A DNA stretch of 64,000 nucleotides, from contig OZ026548.1 in the NCBI GenBank assembly GCA_964020155.1, positions 3,571,397-3,635,396 on the forward strand. Direction: 5' to 3'. Of the stretch, positions 11,401 through 23,828 are shown piece by piece (positions within the stretch are counted from its first letter, which is position 1; every line of letters starts with the position of its first letter). The stretch is from Chondrilla cf. caribensis (Eukaryota > Porifera > Demospongiae > Chondrillida > Chondrillidae). The position numbers were made by a program, and so were the translations under genes. Below the pieces are notes generated by a model. That model had not been told where the DNA came from and ran no database searches. It was given only the letters and a program-made list of their open reading frames with translations.

Positions 11401-14400
11401 AATAAAACTGACATTACCTTCTTGTGACCACCCAATGCAGCTTGATGTAGTGGAGTCCCGTAAGTACCAACAACCATTGTCATTGATGTCTTTCCACCCA
11501 ATCTCAGCAATTCATGGACTGCTTCTAGTTTGCCTGCAGCAGCTGCTGAATGGAGGGGAGTGTTGCCATTAGCATCTCCTCTATTGACATCCAAACCACA
11601 TTCTACCAACCAACCTACTAATTCAACATGACCACCTTGGGCAGCAAAATGTAGGACACTTTTACCAACACTGGTCACCACATCAATTGGACAACCTTCA
11701 TCCAGTAAAACTGACATTACCTTTTTGTGACCACCCAATGCAGCTTGATGTAGTGGAGTCCCACAAGTACCAGCAACCTTTGTCATTGATGTCTTTCCAC
11801 CCAATCTCAGCAATTCATGGACTGCTTCCAGTTTGCCTGCTTCAGCTGCTAAGTGGAGGGAAATGTTGCCATCAGCATCTCCTCTATTGACATCCAAACC
11901 ATATTCTACCAACCAACCTACTAATTCAACATGACCACCTTGGGCAGCGGAATGTAGGACACTTTCACCAATACTGCTCACCACATCAATTGGACAACCT
12001 TCATCCAATAAAATTGACATTACCTTCTTGTGACCACCCAATGCAGCTTGATGTAGTGGAGTCCCACAAGTACCAGCAACCTTTGTCATTGATGCCTTTC
12101 CACCCAATCTCAGCAATTCATGCACTGCTTCCAGTTTGCCATTACGTGCTGCTGAATGGAGGGGAGTGTAGCCAATAGCATCTTCTCTATTGACATCCAA
12201 ACCACATTCTACCAACCAACCTACTAATTCAACATGACCACCTTGGGCAGCAAAATGTAGCACACTTTGACCACTACTGCTCAATACATCAATTGGACAA
12301 CCTTCATCCAATAAAACTGACATTACCTTCTTGTGACCACCCAATGCAGCTTGATGTAGTGGAGTCCCGTAAGTACCAACAACCTTTGTCATTGATGTCT
12401 TTCCACCCAATCTCAGCAATTCATGGACTGCTTCCAGTTTGCCTGCAGCAGCTGCTGAATGGAGGGGAGTGTTGCCATTAGCATCTCCTCTATTGACATC
12501 CAAACCACATTCTACCAACCAACCTACTAATTCAACATGACCACCTTCGGCAGCGGAATGTAGGACACTTTCACCAATACTGCTCAATACATCAATTGGA
12601 CAACCTCCATGCAGTAAAACTGACATTACCTTCTTGTGACCACCAAATGCAGCTTGATGTAGTGGAGTCCCGTAAGTACCAACAACCTTTGTCATTGATG
12701 TCTTTCCACCCAATCTAAGCAATTCATGCACTGCTTCCAGTTTGCCTGCAGCAGCTGCTGAATGGAGGGGAGTGTTGCCATTAGCATCTCCTCTATTGAC
12801 ATCCAAACCACATTCTACCAACCAACCTACTAATTTAACATGACCACCTTGGGCAGCGGAATGTAGGACACTTTCACCAATACTGCTCACCACATCAATT
12901 GGACAACCTTCATCCAATAAAACTGACATTACCTTCTTGTGACCACCCAATGCAGCTTGATGTAGTGGAGTCCCGTAAGTACCAGCAACCATTGTCATTG
13001 ATGCCTTTCCACCCAATCTCAGCAATTCATGCACTGCTTCTAGTTTGCCATTATGTGCTGCTGAATGGAGGGGAGTGTAGCCAATAGCATCTACTCTATT
13101 GACATCCAAACCACATTCTACCAACCAACCTACTAATTCAACATGACCACCTTGGGCAGCAGAATGTAGGACACTTTCACCAATACTGCTCACCACATCA
13201 ATTGGACAACCTTCATTCAGTAAAACTGACATTACCTTCTTGTGACCACCCAATGCAGCTTGATGTAGTGGAGTCCCACAAGTACCAGCAACCTTTGTCA
13301 TTGATGCCTTTCCACCCAATCTAAGCAATTCATGCACTGCTTCCAGTTTGCCATTACACGCTACTGAGTGGATGGGAGTGTAGCCATCAGCATCTACTCT
13401 ATTGACATCCAAACCGCATTCTACCAACCAACCTACTAATTCAACATGACCACCTTCGGCAGCGGAATGTAGGACACTTTCACCAATACTGCTCACCACA
13501 TCAATTGGACAACCTTCATCCAATAAAACTGACATTACCTTCTTGTGACCACCCAATGCAGCCTGATGTAGTGGAGTCCCGTAAGTACCAGCAACCATTG
13601 TCATTGATGCCTTTCCACCCAATCTCAGCAATTCATGCACTGCTTCTAGTTTGCCATTATGTGCTGCTGAATGGAGGGGAGTGTAGCCAATAGCATCTAC
13701 TCTATTGACATCCAAACCGCATTCTACCAACCAACCTACTAATTCAACATGACCACCTTCGGCAGCGGAATGTAGGACACTTTCACCAATACTGCTCACC
13801 ACATCAATTGGACAACCTTCATCCAATAAAACTGACATTACCTTCTTGTGACCACCCAATGCAGCTTGATGTAGTGGAGTCCCGTAAGTACCAGCAACCA
13901 TTGTCATTGATGCCTTTCCACCCAATCTCAGCAATTCATGCACTGCTTCTAGTTTGCCATTATGTGCTGCTGAATGGAGGGGAGTGTAGCCAATAGCATC
14001 TACTCTATTGACATCCAAACCACATTCTACCAACCAACCTACTAATTCAACATGACCACCTCTGGCAGCAAAGTGTAGAACACTTAGATCACTACTGCTC
14101 ACTACATCAATGGGACAACCTTCATTCAGTAAAACTGACATTACCTTCTTGTGACCACCCAATGCAGCTTGATGTAGTGGAGTCCCACAAGTACCAGCAA
14201 CCTTTGTCATTGATGCCTTTCCACCCAATCTAAGCAATTCATGCACTGCTTCCAGTTTGCCATTACGTGCTGCTGAGTGGATGGGAGTGTAGCCATCAGC
14301 ATCTCCTCTATTGACATCCAAACCGCATTCTACCAACCAACCTACTAATTCAACATGACCACCTTCGGCAGCGGCATGTAGGACACTTTGACCAATACTG

Positions 14401-17400
14401 CTCACCACATCAATTGGACAACCTTCATCCAATAAAACTGACATTACCTTCTTGTGACCACCCAATGCAGCTTGATGTAGTGGAGTCCCGTAAGTACCAG
14501 CAACCATTGTCATTGATGCCTTTCCACCCAATCTCAGCAATTCATGCACTGCTTCTAGTTTGCCATTATGTGCTGCTGAATGGAGGGGAGTGTAGCCAAT
14601 AGCATCTACTCTATTGACATCCAAACCGCATTCTACCAACCAACCTACTAATTCAACATGACCACCTTCGGCAGCGGAATGTAGGACACTTTCACCAATA
14701 CTGCTCACCACATCAATTGGACAACCTTCATCCAATAAAACTGACATTACCTTCTTGTGACCACCCAATGCAGCCTGATGTAGTGGAGTCCCGTAAGTAC
14801 CAGCAACCATTGTCATTGATGCCTTTCCACCCAATCTCAGCAATTCATGCACTGCTTCTAGTTTGCCATTATGTGCTGCTGAATGGAGGGGAGTGTAGCC
14901 AATAGCATCTACTCTATTGACATCCAAACCACATTCTACCAACCAACCTACTAATTCAACATGACCACCTCTGGCAGCAAAGTGTAGAACACTTAGATCA
15001 CTACTGCTCACTACATCAATGGGACAACCTTCATTCAGTAAAACTGACATTACCTTCTTGTGACCACCCAATGCAGCTTGATGTAGTGGAGTCCCACAAG
15101 TACCAGCAACCTTTGTCATTGATGCCTTTCCACCCAATCTCAGCAATTCATGCACTGCTTCCAGTTTGCCATTACGTGCTGCTGAGTGGATGGGAGTGTA
15201 GCCATCAGCATCTACTCTATTGACATCCAAACCACATTCTACCAACCAACCTACTAATTCAACATGACCACCTTCGGCAGCGGCATGTAGGACACTTTGA
15301 CCAATACTGCTCACCACATCAATTGGACAACCTTCATCCAGTAAAACTGACGTTACCTTTTTGTGACCACCCAATGCAGCTTGATGTAGTGGAGTCCCAC
15401 AAGTACCAGCAACCTTTGTCATTGATGCCTTTCCACCCAATCTCAGCAATTCATGCACTGCTTCTAGTTTGCCATTACGTGCTGCTGAATGGAGGGGAGT
15501 GTAGCCAATAGCATCTACTCTATTGACATCCAAACCACATTCTACCAACCAACCTACTAATTTAACATGACCACCTTCGGCAGCAAAGTGTAGAACACTT
15601 AGATCACTACTGCTCACTACATCAATGGGACAACCTTCATTCAGTAAAACTGACATTACCTTTTTGTGACCACCCAATGCAGCTTGATGTAGTGGAGTCC
15701 CACAAGTACCAGCAACCTTTGTCATTGATGCCTTTCCACCCAATCTCAGCAATTCATGCACTGCTTCCAGTTTGCCATTACGTGCTGCTAAATGGAGGGG
15801 AGTGTAGCCATCAGCATCTACTCTATTGACATCCAAACCGCATTCTACCAACCAACCTACTAATTCAACATGACCACCTTGGGCAGCGGAATGTAGGACA
15901 CTTTGACCACTACTGCTCACCACATCAATTGGACAACCTTCATCCAGTAAAACTGACATTACCTTCTTGTGACCACCAAATGCAGCTTGATGTAGTGGAG
16001 TCCCGTAAGTACCAGCAACCATTGTCATTGATGCCTTTCCACCCAATCTCAGCAATTCATGCACTGCTTCTAGTTTGCCATTATGTGCTGCTGAATGGAG
16101 GGGAGTGTAGCCAATAGCATCTACTCTATTGACATCCAAACCACATTCTACCAACCAACCTACTAATTTAACATGACCACCTTGAGCAGCGGAATGTAGG
16201 ACACTTTCACCACTACTGCTCAATACATCAATGGGACAACCTTCATTCAGTAAAACTGACATTACCTTCTTGTGACCACCCAATGCAGCCTGATGTAGTG
16301 GAGTCCCGTAAGTACCAGCAACCTTTGTCATTGATGTCTTTCCACCCAATCTCAGCAATTCATGCACTGCTTCCAGTTTGCCATTACGCGCTGCTAAATG
16401 GAGGGGAGTGTTGCCATTAGCATCTTCTCTATTAACATCCAAACCACATTCCACCAACCAACCTACTAATTCAACATGACCACCTTGGGCAGCGAAATGT
16501 AGGACACTCCGACCACTACTGCTCACCACATCAATTGGACAACCTTCATCCAGTAAAACTGACATTACCTTTTCGTGACCACCCAATGTAGCCTGATGTA
16601 GTGGAGTCCCGAAAGTACCAGCAATGTTTTTCATTGATGCCTTTCCACCCAATCTCAGTAATTCACACACTGCTTCTAGTTTGCCATTGCGTGCTGCTGA
16701 GTGGAGAGGAGTGTAACCATCATTAGCTTGTACATTAGCAGAAACTCCTCCGGTAATCAGTTCTCTAATCACTTTAACATGTCCTCCTTCTGCTGCTCTA
16801 TGGAGGGCAGTACATCCATGACCATCTGCTACATCCACTGGACATCTGCGTTCTAATATTGCTAACACAGTCTGCATATCACCAAGGTAGGATGATTGGA
16901 ACAGCAAATCACGGACAGTCTCATCATCTAGTGCTGCTATAAACTCTACTCCAGTTCCCTTTTCATCTGAAACCTCTTCTCTCTGCTCACATTTAACATC
17001 CTCCACTCCACCATACTTCAACAGTTCTTCCTGTGTTGAATAGTTCTCACACATCACTGCCCTTTTCAATGGGGTATTACCTTCATAATCCAAATAGTTA
17101 ACAGTGCTACTTAGACCAACCAGGACACCTATAGAAGCCGCTCCTCCACTTGTTGCAGCATGATGTAAGGGAGTGCGGCCGTGTCTGTCCACTGGATCAA
17201 TACAGCAACCTCTCTCGTGGAGAAGCTTTATCACCTCAACCTGTCCATGTGATGCAGCATGATGGAGAATGGAACAACCCTCTTCATCAGTCAGGTCAGG
17301 TGATAATCCCAAATCGAGGTAATTCTTTACCAATACAATGTTCCCAGATTGGGCAGCCTCAAACACATCATCATCATCATCTACATCATAGTCTACTTTG

Positions 17401-18086
17401 TATTTCAGTTCTTGATTCACTTCTTCCATTCCAGAGTATTGTGGTGGACAGTCGCTCTTTGCAATACCATTTCCATCTGGTTGTAGTTCTTCAACATGCA
17501 CTGTTCCTCCATGTACACCTTCTGTAGTGAACTGCACACCATGTGTAATACAGTGGGATTCTACTTTCTGTTCACCACTCACAGTACCATGGTGTACTAC
17601 TTCCTGTTCTCCAATCACAGTACAGTGGGATTTTACTTCCTGTCCACTGCTAACAGTACTGCTGGATTCTACTTCCCGTTTACCACTGAAAGTACTGTTG
17701 GATTCTACTTCCTGTTCGCCACTCATGGTAATATGAGATTCTATCTCCTGTTCACCACTCACAGTACCATGGAATTCTACTTCCTCTTTACTACTCGTAG
17801 TATTGTGGGGTACTACTTCCTGTTTAACACTTGTAGTACCGTGGGATTCTACTTCCTGTTCACCAATTGTAGTACTGTGGGATTCTACTTCCTGTTCACC
17901 CCCATATTTTGAAATCACAGCATCTCCTATGGCTTCATCACCTTGTTGTCCACTAAACTCTACACCTTCTTTGACCTCATGATGTACACATATTTCAGAA
18001 TCTTGTATATTTTGTGCTGTCAGTGTATCTGTACTGTCATCCTCATTATCAATATGATCTTTCTTTGGATATTTCGAGTCAGCCAT
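7447..18086 (-). CDS. Giant ankyrin-repeat protein with Death and CARD-like domains
   Basis: Four exons join in phase: 18086-8631, 8539-8485, 8213-7914 and 7517-7447, giving 3,293 residues. The start ATG at 18086 has an ACAAAATGG context; an upstream in-frame ATG at 18152 is less likely because the two copies diverge there. The order is an acidic N-terminus with a 12-residue GEQEVESH-type repeat (about residues 55-190), four ankyrin repeats, a linker, then about 22 tandem 101-residue modules of three ankyrin repeats each (33, 33 and 35 residues). After a linker comes a Death domain near residues 3050-3140 (HKDKWERVGNLLEVDEGELD), and exon 3 encodes a CARD-like six-helix domain (SISKLCEVMRSIPGYPKMSG). 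No signal peptide or membrane segment is seen, so it is probably a cytosolic scaffold or sensor. Exon 2 is 120 nt shorter than in copy B. Function is inferred. Confidence 0.85.
8419..8473. repeat. (CA)n microsatellite in ankyrin gene A intron 2
   Basis: Read on the minus strand this is a (GT)n tract that starts within a few bases of the exon 2 donor at 8484. The homologous exon in copy B continues past this point, so tract growth or an associated deletion has moved the splice site. Confidence 0.9.
9930..16740 (-). repeat. Tandem 303-bp coding modules of ankyrin gene A
   Basis: About 22 head-to-tail copies of a 303-bp unit encode three ankyrin repeats, recognised by GTPLHQAALGGHKKVMSVLL, then SVLHSAAQGGHVELVGWLVE, then TPLHSAARNGKLEAVHELL. 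The third repeat has a two-residue longer loop (GGKASMTKVAGTYG). All units stay in frame. Array A favours GWLVE and GKLEAV. Array B favours YWLVE and GKVEAV. Variant units recur at multiples of 303 bp: near-identical units lie 1,212 bp apart (13505 and 14717) and 909 bp apart (11081 and 11990). This implies block duplications by unequal exchange or gene conversion. Confidence 0.93.
17525..17905 (-). repeat. 36-bp coding minisatellite near the ankyrin protein N-terminus (A)
   Basis: About ten imperfect 36-bp repeats each encode 12 residues of the type GEQEVESHSTTS. They are rich in Glu, Ser, Thr and His and predicted to be disordered. The same region in copy B (59455-59870) has a different arrangement of variants. 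It is in frame with the downstream ankyrin array. Confidence 0.85.
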
Positions 18087-18209
18087 TTTGTTATACTGTG
18101 TGCTGATTTCACACAATATCGTCAAGGCTACATGAATGATTAAAATAGACAATTATGCAAGTCTCCAGATACACTAAAGTGTGAAGGGATCATATTGAAA
18201 TTAAAAATA

Positions 18210-18373
18210 CAGTTGAACCTCAATATTCCAACACCTAAGGTCCTTTATAATCCAACATTGAGAGACATCCATCATTATAGACTATATTACAAAACCACCA
18301 TAATCTGACAACCTTTGAAATCCAACATGTCATTTTGTTACCCATTTAGTGTCAGATTATCAAGGTTCTACTG
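18210..18373. mobile_element. Tigger/pogo-like MITE (copy A, first)
   Basis: A TA-preceded terminus CAGTTGAACCTC and an opposite end reading AAGGTTCTACTG form imperfect inverted repeats typical of pogo/Tigger-derived MITEs. The same element sits at 60187-60348 in copy B, so it predates the duplication. It lies within 130 bp of the ankyrin gene start. Confidence 0.65.
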
Positions 18374-18490
18374 TGTGTAGCAATCAATACAATAAATGGT
18401 TGGATTAGATTATGAGCTACGATTTGCTTGATCCTTTTCTTACAGTAAACATTCAATTTAATAGTTATTGAATATGTGCATATAATATTA

Positions 18491-18627
18491 TTGTGGAACC
18501 TCTTTATAAAGCACACATTGGGACCAGCTAATTTGTCCACTGTAGAGAGGTTGTCCACTCTTCAGAGGTGAAAAAATGTATTAATTAATGTATTTATTGG
18601 GAGAGTCCTTTAATACAAGTTCCACTG
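18491..18627. mobile_element. Tigger/pogo-like MITE (copy A, second, shrunken)
   Basis: This corresponds to the better-preserved 60466-60661 element. The left terminus has changed from CAGTGG to TTGTGG and about 60 bp of the interior is missing. The right end TTCCACTG is followed by TA. Confidence 0.6.
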
Positions 18628-18772
18628 TATTTACCCAGGCCTGTATTTACCTGTCAAAAATTCATTCACATAGTGAATATGTTAATTTGCCGCAAATCGT
18701 TTTTGAAATATTTGGTAGAAAATTTAATTGTTCAGCAGATTAACTGGATGCATATAACTGATTTTATATCAT

Positions 18773-20501
18773 CATCATCACTGGTCTTTATAAGCCAAAA
18801 TGGCCCTTAGACCTCAGAATAAATATATTTTTTCCAATTAATGGTGAATTATTAAATGGTAAATTGTAAATATAAATTAATAGCAACTAAACAGGAGGTG
18901 ACAACAATGCAGATCTAAGTTTCATAGCATCATATATATACTTTGCTGAATGCCAAATCAAGTTTTCATTGGTGGATGTTATAATATGTAAATAGATTTA
19001 TCTTTTGATGATAGGTACCTAAAACAGGAATTAGTTGCATTAGCTGTAGCAAGCATATTGTGCCTCAATTGCGAAAACCTTGGGCATGCAATTAAAAAGT
19101 GAGGCTCATCCTCGACATCTTTAAGATTGCATAGTGTACAAAGTCTCTCTTCAGGGGGAGTTGGGGGATGAGTGTGGTGACCGCTTTCAATTAGGAGAGT
19201 ATGGTTACTTATTCTCAATCTAGTCATTACTTGCCTGAGCATAGGATCCTTGATAACAGTTAGATATTTTTCCATGTTGTGGAGAGGTTGCTTTAGCAGC
19301 CGATAGTATCTAAGTTTATTTCCACCTTTACCAGAGATACCCTACGGATTATTTAATTGGTAATTTAAATTCTTTAGATGTTGTTCTTGTGATCGTTCCT
19401 TTATCTGGTAAATGGTTGGTTGGCTCAATGTATAATGTTGAATCCTAGTGTTTTTACGTGATTTGATAAGAAGTAATACCATGAATGTAAGTCTTCATGT
19501 GCGAGCTTCGTGGATAGGCTCAAAGCATCAGTGAGTAAATTGGAGTTCATTTGGTTTCTTGCTTGCTCATAGTATTTTGCTACTGCTAAATTTATGTTAT
19601 AAGAAATCGGTAGTAACCCTAGTACTGTAAATAGCTGTAGTGCTGCTGGTTTGAGATATTTTTAATGAGAATTTACACAATTTCAGACAGATTCATTCGA
19701 GACATTTAACATCATGCAGGCCCCATATCTCTGCATTGTACAGCAAGATTGGTTTAACAAGTGTATTGAATAATTTCATATGGATATTAATATTGGTGAA
19801 ACCGAGTTTGATAATATTCTGTTGAATTGTATGGTTTTATTGGCATAGTCAGATAATTTAGTCAATGAGTAGGTATAGTTTCCTCTCCAATGTAGTCAAG
19901 TTCCTAAATATTTATAACAATCAGATATTTCTAACTTTTCTTCATTAATTGTCCATTCAAATTTTATGTGTTTTGGATTTTGTCCAAAAACAACGACTTT
20001 TGTTTTGTTTATATTGATGTTCAATGAAGAAGAACTGCAAAATTTTTGTAGAAGATTTAGGGATTCTTGAAGATCATGTGGGTTATCTGAGAACATTACA
20101 ATGTCATCTGCAAGGAGTAGGCAGGATGTGGATTGGTTTAGTAGAGTTGTACGTTTTAGTAGTCTAGGGAGTTCATTTATATAGAGGTTGAATAGGAGGG
20201 GGCTCAAATTGCAGCCTTGTTGTAGGCCACGAGATACTGGAAAAGATTGGTGTAGCCATTATTTGTCTGAATGCATGATCTGGTCTTGCTGTATTTAGAT
20301 TGTAGCAATTGGATAATCTGGGGATTTAGGTTCAACTTTAGCAGCCTGTCCCACAGTTTATTGATTGGAATACTGTCAAATGCTTTCTTTAGGTCAACAA
20401 AACAACAATAAAGTTTCTTTCTTTTGAGAATGTGTTTTTGGATTAGGGAGTTCAGAATAAATATGGCATCGGTGGTACGTCTTCCCTTTCTCCCGTCCTC
20501 C
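18773..20501 (-). mobile_element. 5'-truncated LINE (non-LTR retrotransposon)
   Basis: Minus-strand pieces encode a reverse transcriptase with SPLLFNLYINELP and the LLADDIVMFS active-site region (about 20207-19896), preceded by degenerate palm sequence up to 20500. A C-terminal zinc-binding motif, LCTLCNLKDVEDEPHFLIAC, lies at about 19275-18979. Frames are broken, so it is dead. The 3' end is a short ATG/TGA-type repeat (CATCATCATCA on the plus strand). A perfect 15-bp target duplication CTGATTTTATATCAT flanks it at 18758-18772 and 20502-20516. Copy B retains the empty site near 60796-60810. The tail type resembles L2/CR1-group LINEs; clade assignment is inference. Confidence 0.9.
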
Positions 20502-20516
20502 CTGATTTTATATCAT

Positions 20517-20744
20517 ATTGGTACTGGGGAATTGTGGTGGATACAAAGGTTTGGCAGATAAAGTGCTGGTGGATTAACGAGAATTCACTATATTTTGATA
20601 TTGAACCTAATAACACAATAATGAATAAATTTCAACTGTAAAATTTTGTAAGTAATAACAGATACATACAGGCTCTATCACACACATGCACACACATGTA
20701 TGTACACACATACACACATACACGCGGTAAAGCCCAACTCCCTT

Positions 20745-20811
<67 letters not shown>

Positions 20812-20827
20812 GATACACTCACAGTAC
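20517..20827. other. Spacer with partial copy of exon A upstream sequence
   Basis: No gene is visible. A 45-bp stretch at about 20607-20651 repeats the sequence just upstream (on the minus strand) of exon A at 21201-21240. It breaks exactly at the exon edge, so it is a recombination or duplication scar. A (CT)n/(CA)n tract fills 20743-20809. Confidence 0.6.
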
Positions 20828-21200
<373 letters not shown>

Positions 21201-21757
21201 CTAATAACACGATAATGAATAAATTTCAACTGTAAAATTTTGTCAGTACAGTAGAAACTATTTTACACAAAATATTGTTTAACACAAAGCAATCGTAAAA
21301 GCCAATAGCCTACCTGTACAAAAGTTGATCGTTTTAGCTGAAAATATACTGTTAACATGAAAGACTGAAAAGGTGACATCATATACCATTATATGCATAT
21401 TAATATGTAATGACATCAGTAGTACAGGTGTAACCTTGTTTCAGGAAGATAGCAGCTGGTAAGAAGCAATGCTCTTATTCAATCCATTTCAAACTCAAGA
21501 TTTTGAAGAAATAGACTCGAAGAAGCTTTCAAAAACAGAAATGTGCAAGAAGCATGGCATTCCGAATTCTACGCTATTGACATTTCTCAAGAATCGAGAG
21601 AAGATCGAGAAGGAGAATGCTAAATCCACTGGAGGTAGGAAGCACATTCGGGAATCTGTTCAATCCGGTGTTGATGAAGCTATTTACAGGTGGTTTCTAG
21701 CGGCACGCCAAAGTTTTATACCACTTAATGGGCCCTTGATGCTGGAAAAGGTAGATA

Positions 21758-22438
21758 TGGTAGGCGCCAAAATAAACTGTGCATTCCGTTTCGTACAGCC
21801 GAATACGAAACGGTTGAACGGATCGTTCCATTTTCGTCATTTTTCCATCCGTCCGTACCGTTTTGTTTCGTTCCATTCCTTAGAAAACGAACGGTGTTGA
21901 TCAACGCTAACTAACACATAACTTTATAAACGTGTGTACATTTCGTTGTGTGTCATTCAAGTCCGATTTACTCCGGAGAGATGTGCGATGAAGCAACCAT
22001 AGTCTATAGCCATCAAGAAAGCAGAGTATATAAGTTCGCTATTCAAATGGTATCAAATCACCTACTATCCAAGTTCGTTTGAGAGCAGAAGGAATTCCTA
22101 TTCCAACAGCGATGGGTCATAATTTTATCAAGAGGTGAGTTCACTAGATCGATCGATCGAGAAACGCCATTTTCTTCATTCCAGAAGATGTCTCCACTGC
22201 TTAGACGAAATCCATTTGTGGTAGTTTTATTCGGTACTAAAGTGACGAGATCTTCATAATCGAGTATCTAGCCGAATCGTTCTGTACTTTGATAGAATAC
22301 GTTCAAATCAACACATTTCGTTCTCTCCGTCTTTTGGCAAGTTCTGTTTCGTTCCGTTTTCGTTTTTTTTCTGCAGGCAAAATGTACGAAGTTGCATTTA
22401 GACGGAACGAAACGCAAAGTTTATTTTGCCGCCTACCG
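21758..22438. mobile_element. 681-bp non-autonomous element with TA target duplication
   Basis: The ends GGTAGGCG.CAAAATAAACT (left) and its inverse (right, within 22412-22437) form about 25-bp inverted repeats with few mismatches. TA flanks both sides (21756-21757 and 22439-22440). The interior has no transposase. It splits the Tigger gene between codons for VD and KF. TA targeting suggests Tc1/mariner or a related mobiliser. Confidence 0.8.
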
Positions 22439-22745
22439 TAAGTTCACAAAGGATCTAGGTCACAGCAATTTCAAAGCTACAGCAAGCTGGCTGCAACAAT
22501 TTAAGGTACGAAAGGGGATCGTTTCGAAAGTCTTATGTGGTGAATCTGATCTGTTGATACAAGCATTGTGGCAAATTGGAAAGCTAAGCTCACAGACCTT
22601 TTGAAAGGATACTCCCTGGACTGTGTGTACAACATAGAAGAGACAGGGCTTTTCTACTAATGCTTGCCAAATCTTACACTTGCTTTCAAAGGTGAGGCAT
22701 ATTATTGGCGGAAGTTGTCCAAAAAACAACTTACACTGCTGCTAG

Positions 22746-23241
22746 TGGGGTTGGGCGATAGTAATTTTTGATGCATACGATTATCGTGCAGCAAAATATC
22801 ACAAAATTCAATATTATCACGATATTTGACATACTAATGATAATAACCAAAATATGTCCAAACTAAACTTTTTAGTTATTAAATTATTCTCATTTCGACT
22901 CGCTCGTTTGATAATGTGTCATTACCCGTAACCGCAACAATGGATTTATATTATGCGAGAAAACATGGCCGTTTTCGAAACGTGGAGAATTAGAAATTGG
23001 GCTAGAATTCGAGTGCAACAGCTTCGACAACTGTAAAAATTTCAGCGAAGGGTCTTTTAAACCTAAGAAAGACATCCAAATAATTCAAGTGCAGGAGTCG
23101 GCAGTGCTATTGCTTCACACCAACTGTGATATATCGTCAATAATTATGATATATCGCGGGCTGGACAATCACTTGCGATACGATAATCGTGTAAATCATT
23201 ATCGCGATATCATTGTATAACCGGTATATTGCCCAACCCTA
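22746..23241. mobile_element. hAT-like MITE with 8-bp target duplication
   Basis: The termini TGGGGTTGGGCGATA and TAGGGTTGGGCAATA (inverse of the right end) match. The 8-bp duplication GCTGCTAG lies at 22738-22745 and 23242-23249. Removing 496 bp of element plus one duplication restores the Tigger reading frame (TLLLGANMNGSDK). The interior is AT-rich with ATCGTG/CGATAT palindromes and no open frame. An 8-bp duplication is diagnostic of hAT-type insertion. Confidence 0.9.
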
Positions 23242-23603
23242 GCTGCTAGGTGCCAATATGAATGGATCTGACAAGATAAAGCCCCTTATCATTGGAAAAT
23301 CAGCCAAACCCAGATGTTTCAGAGGAAGTGGAAAGATACCTCTCCTGTATGAATCTAATAAGAGTGCATGGATGACTGGGATGATATGGATCAAATGGCT
23401 AAAAGGTTTCAATTCTAAAATAAAGAGACGTAAGAAAAAAGTCATCCTGTTCATTGACAATTGCCCAGGCCATCCGACAGTAGACAATCTGTCTCATGTC
23501 ACTGTTCATTATCTACTGCCTCAAACGACATCACTCTTACAGCCTTGTGACCAGGGTATTATACAGTGTTTTAAGAGAAACTACAGACAGGCACTCCTCC
23601 ATC

Positions 23604-23688
23604 ACACACATGTACACACACACACATGTACACACACACACACACACATACACACACACATACACACACACACACACACACAAACATA
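23604..23688. repeat. (CA)n microsatellite at truncated Tigger end
   Basis: An imperfect CA tract with TGTA/TACA interruptions immediately follows the last recognisable Tigger codons. Confidence 0.9.
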
Positions 23689-23828
23689 ACTAAACATGAG
23701 AATAAGATGTTGTTACAAAATCTGAAGGGCTTGGGTTGTTAGTGAACTTTGAACTTACACCTTGCGGTACATCTACTAAAATAACACACCACACAATATC
23801 ATGCTAGTATTATCTCAACACACTGTAC

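Larger units (their letters stand above)
21249..23610 (+). mobile_element. Tigger (pogo superfamily) transposon, copy A, broken by nested insertions
   Basis: The left end CAGTAGAAACT follows TA at 21247-21248. Coding pieces run 21469-21757 (helix-turn-helix, KTEMCKKHGIPNSTLLTFLK), 22439-22737 (CENP-B-type binding domain, FKATASWLQQFKVRKG) and 23250-23600 (DDE endonuclease, with VILFIDNCPGHP and LLPQTTSLLQPCDQGI). Two foreign elements interrupt it, and without them the reading frame resumes exactly. A 1-nt deletion near 21500 relative to copy B also breaks the frame. The right end is lost in a (CA)n tract. It is inactive. Confidence 0.88.

Noticed and set aside
10172..16117. Plus-strand frames of 62-67 codons starting MDNLHP every 303 bp
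   Set aside because: They are antisense shadows of the ankyrin modules. The same holds for 52383-58634.
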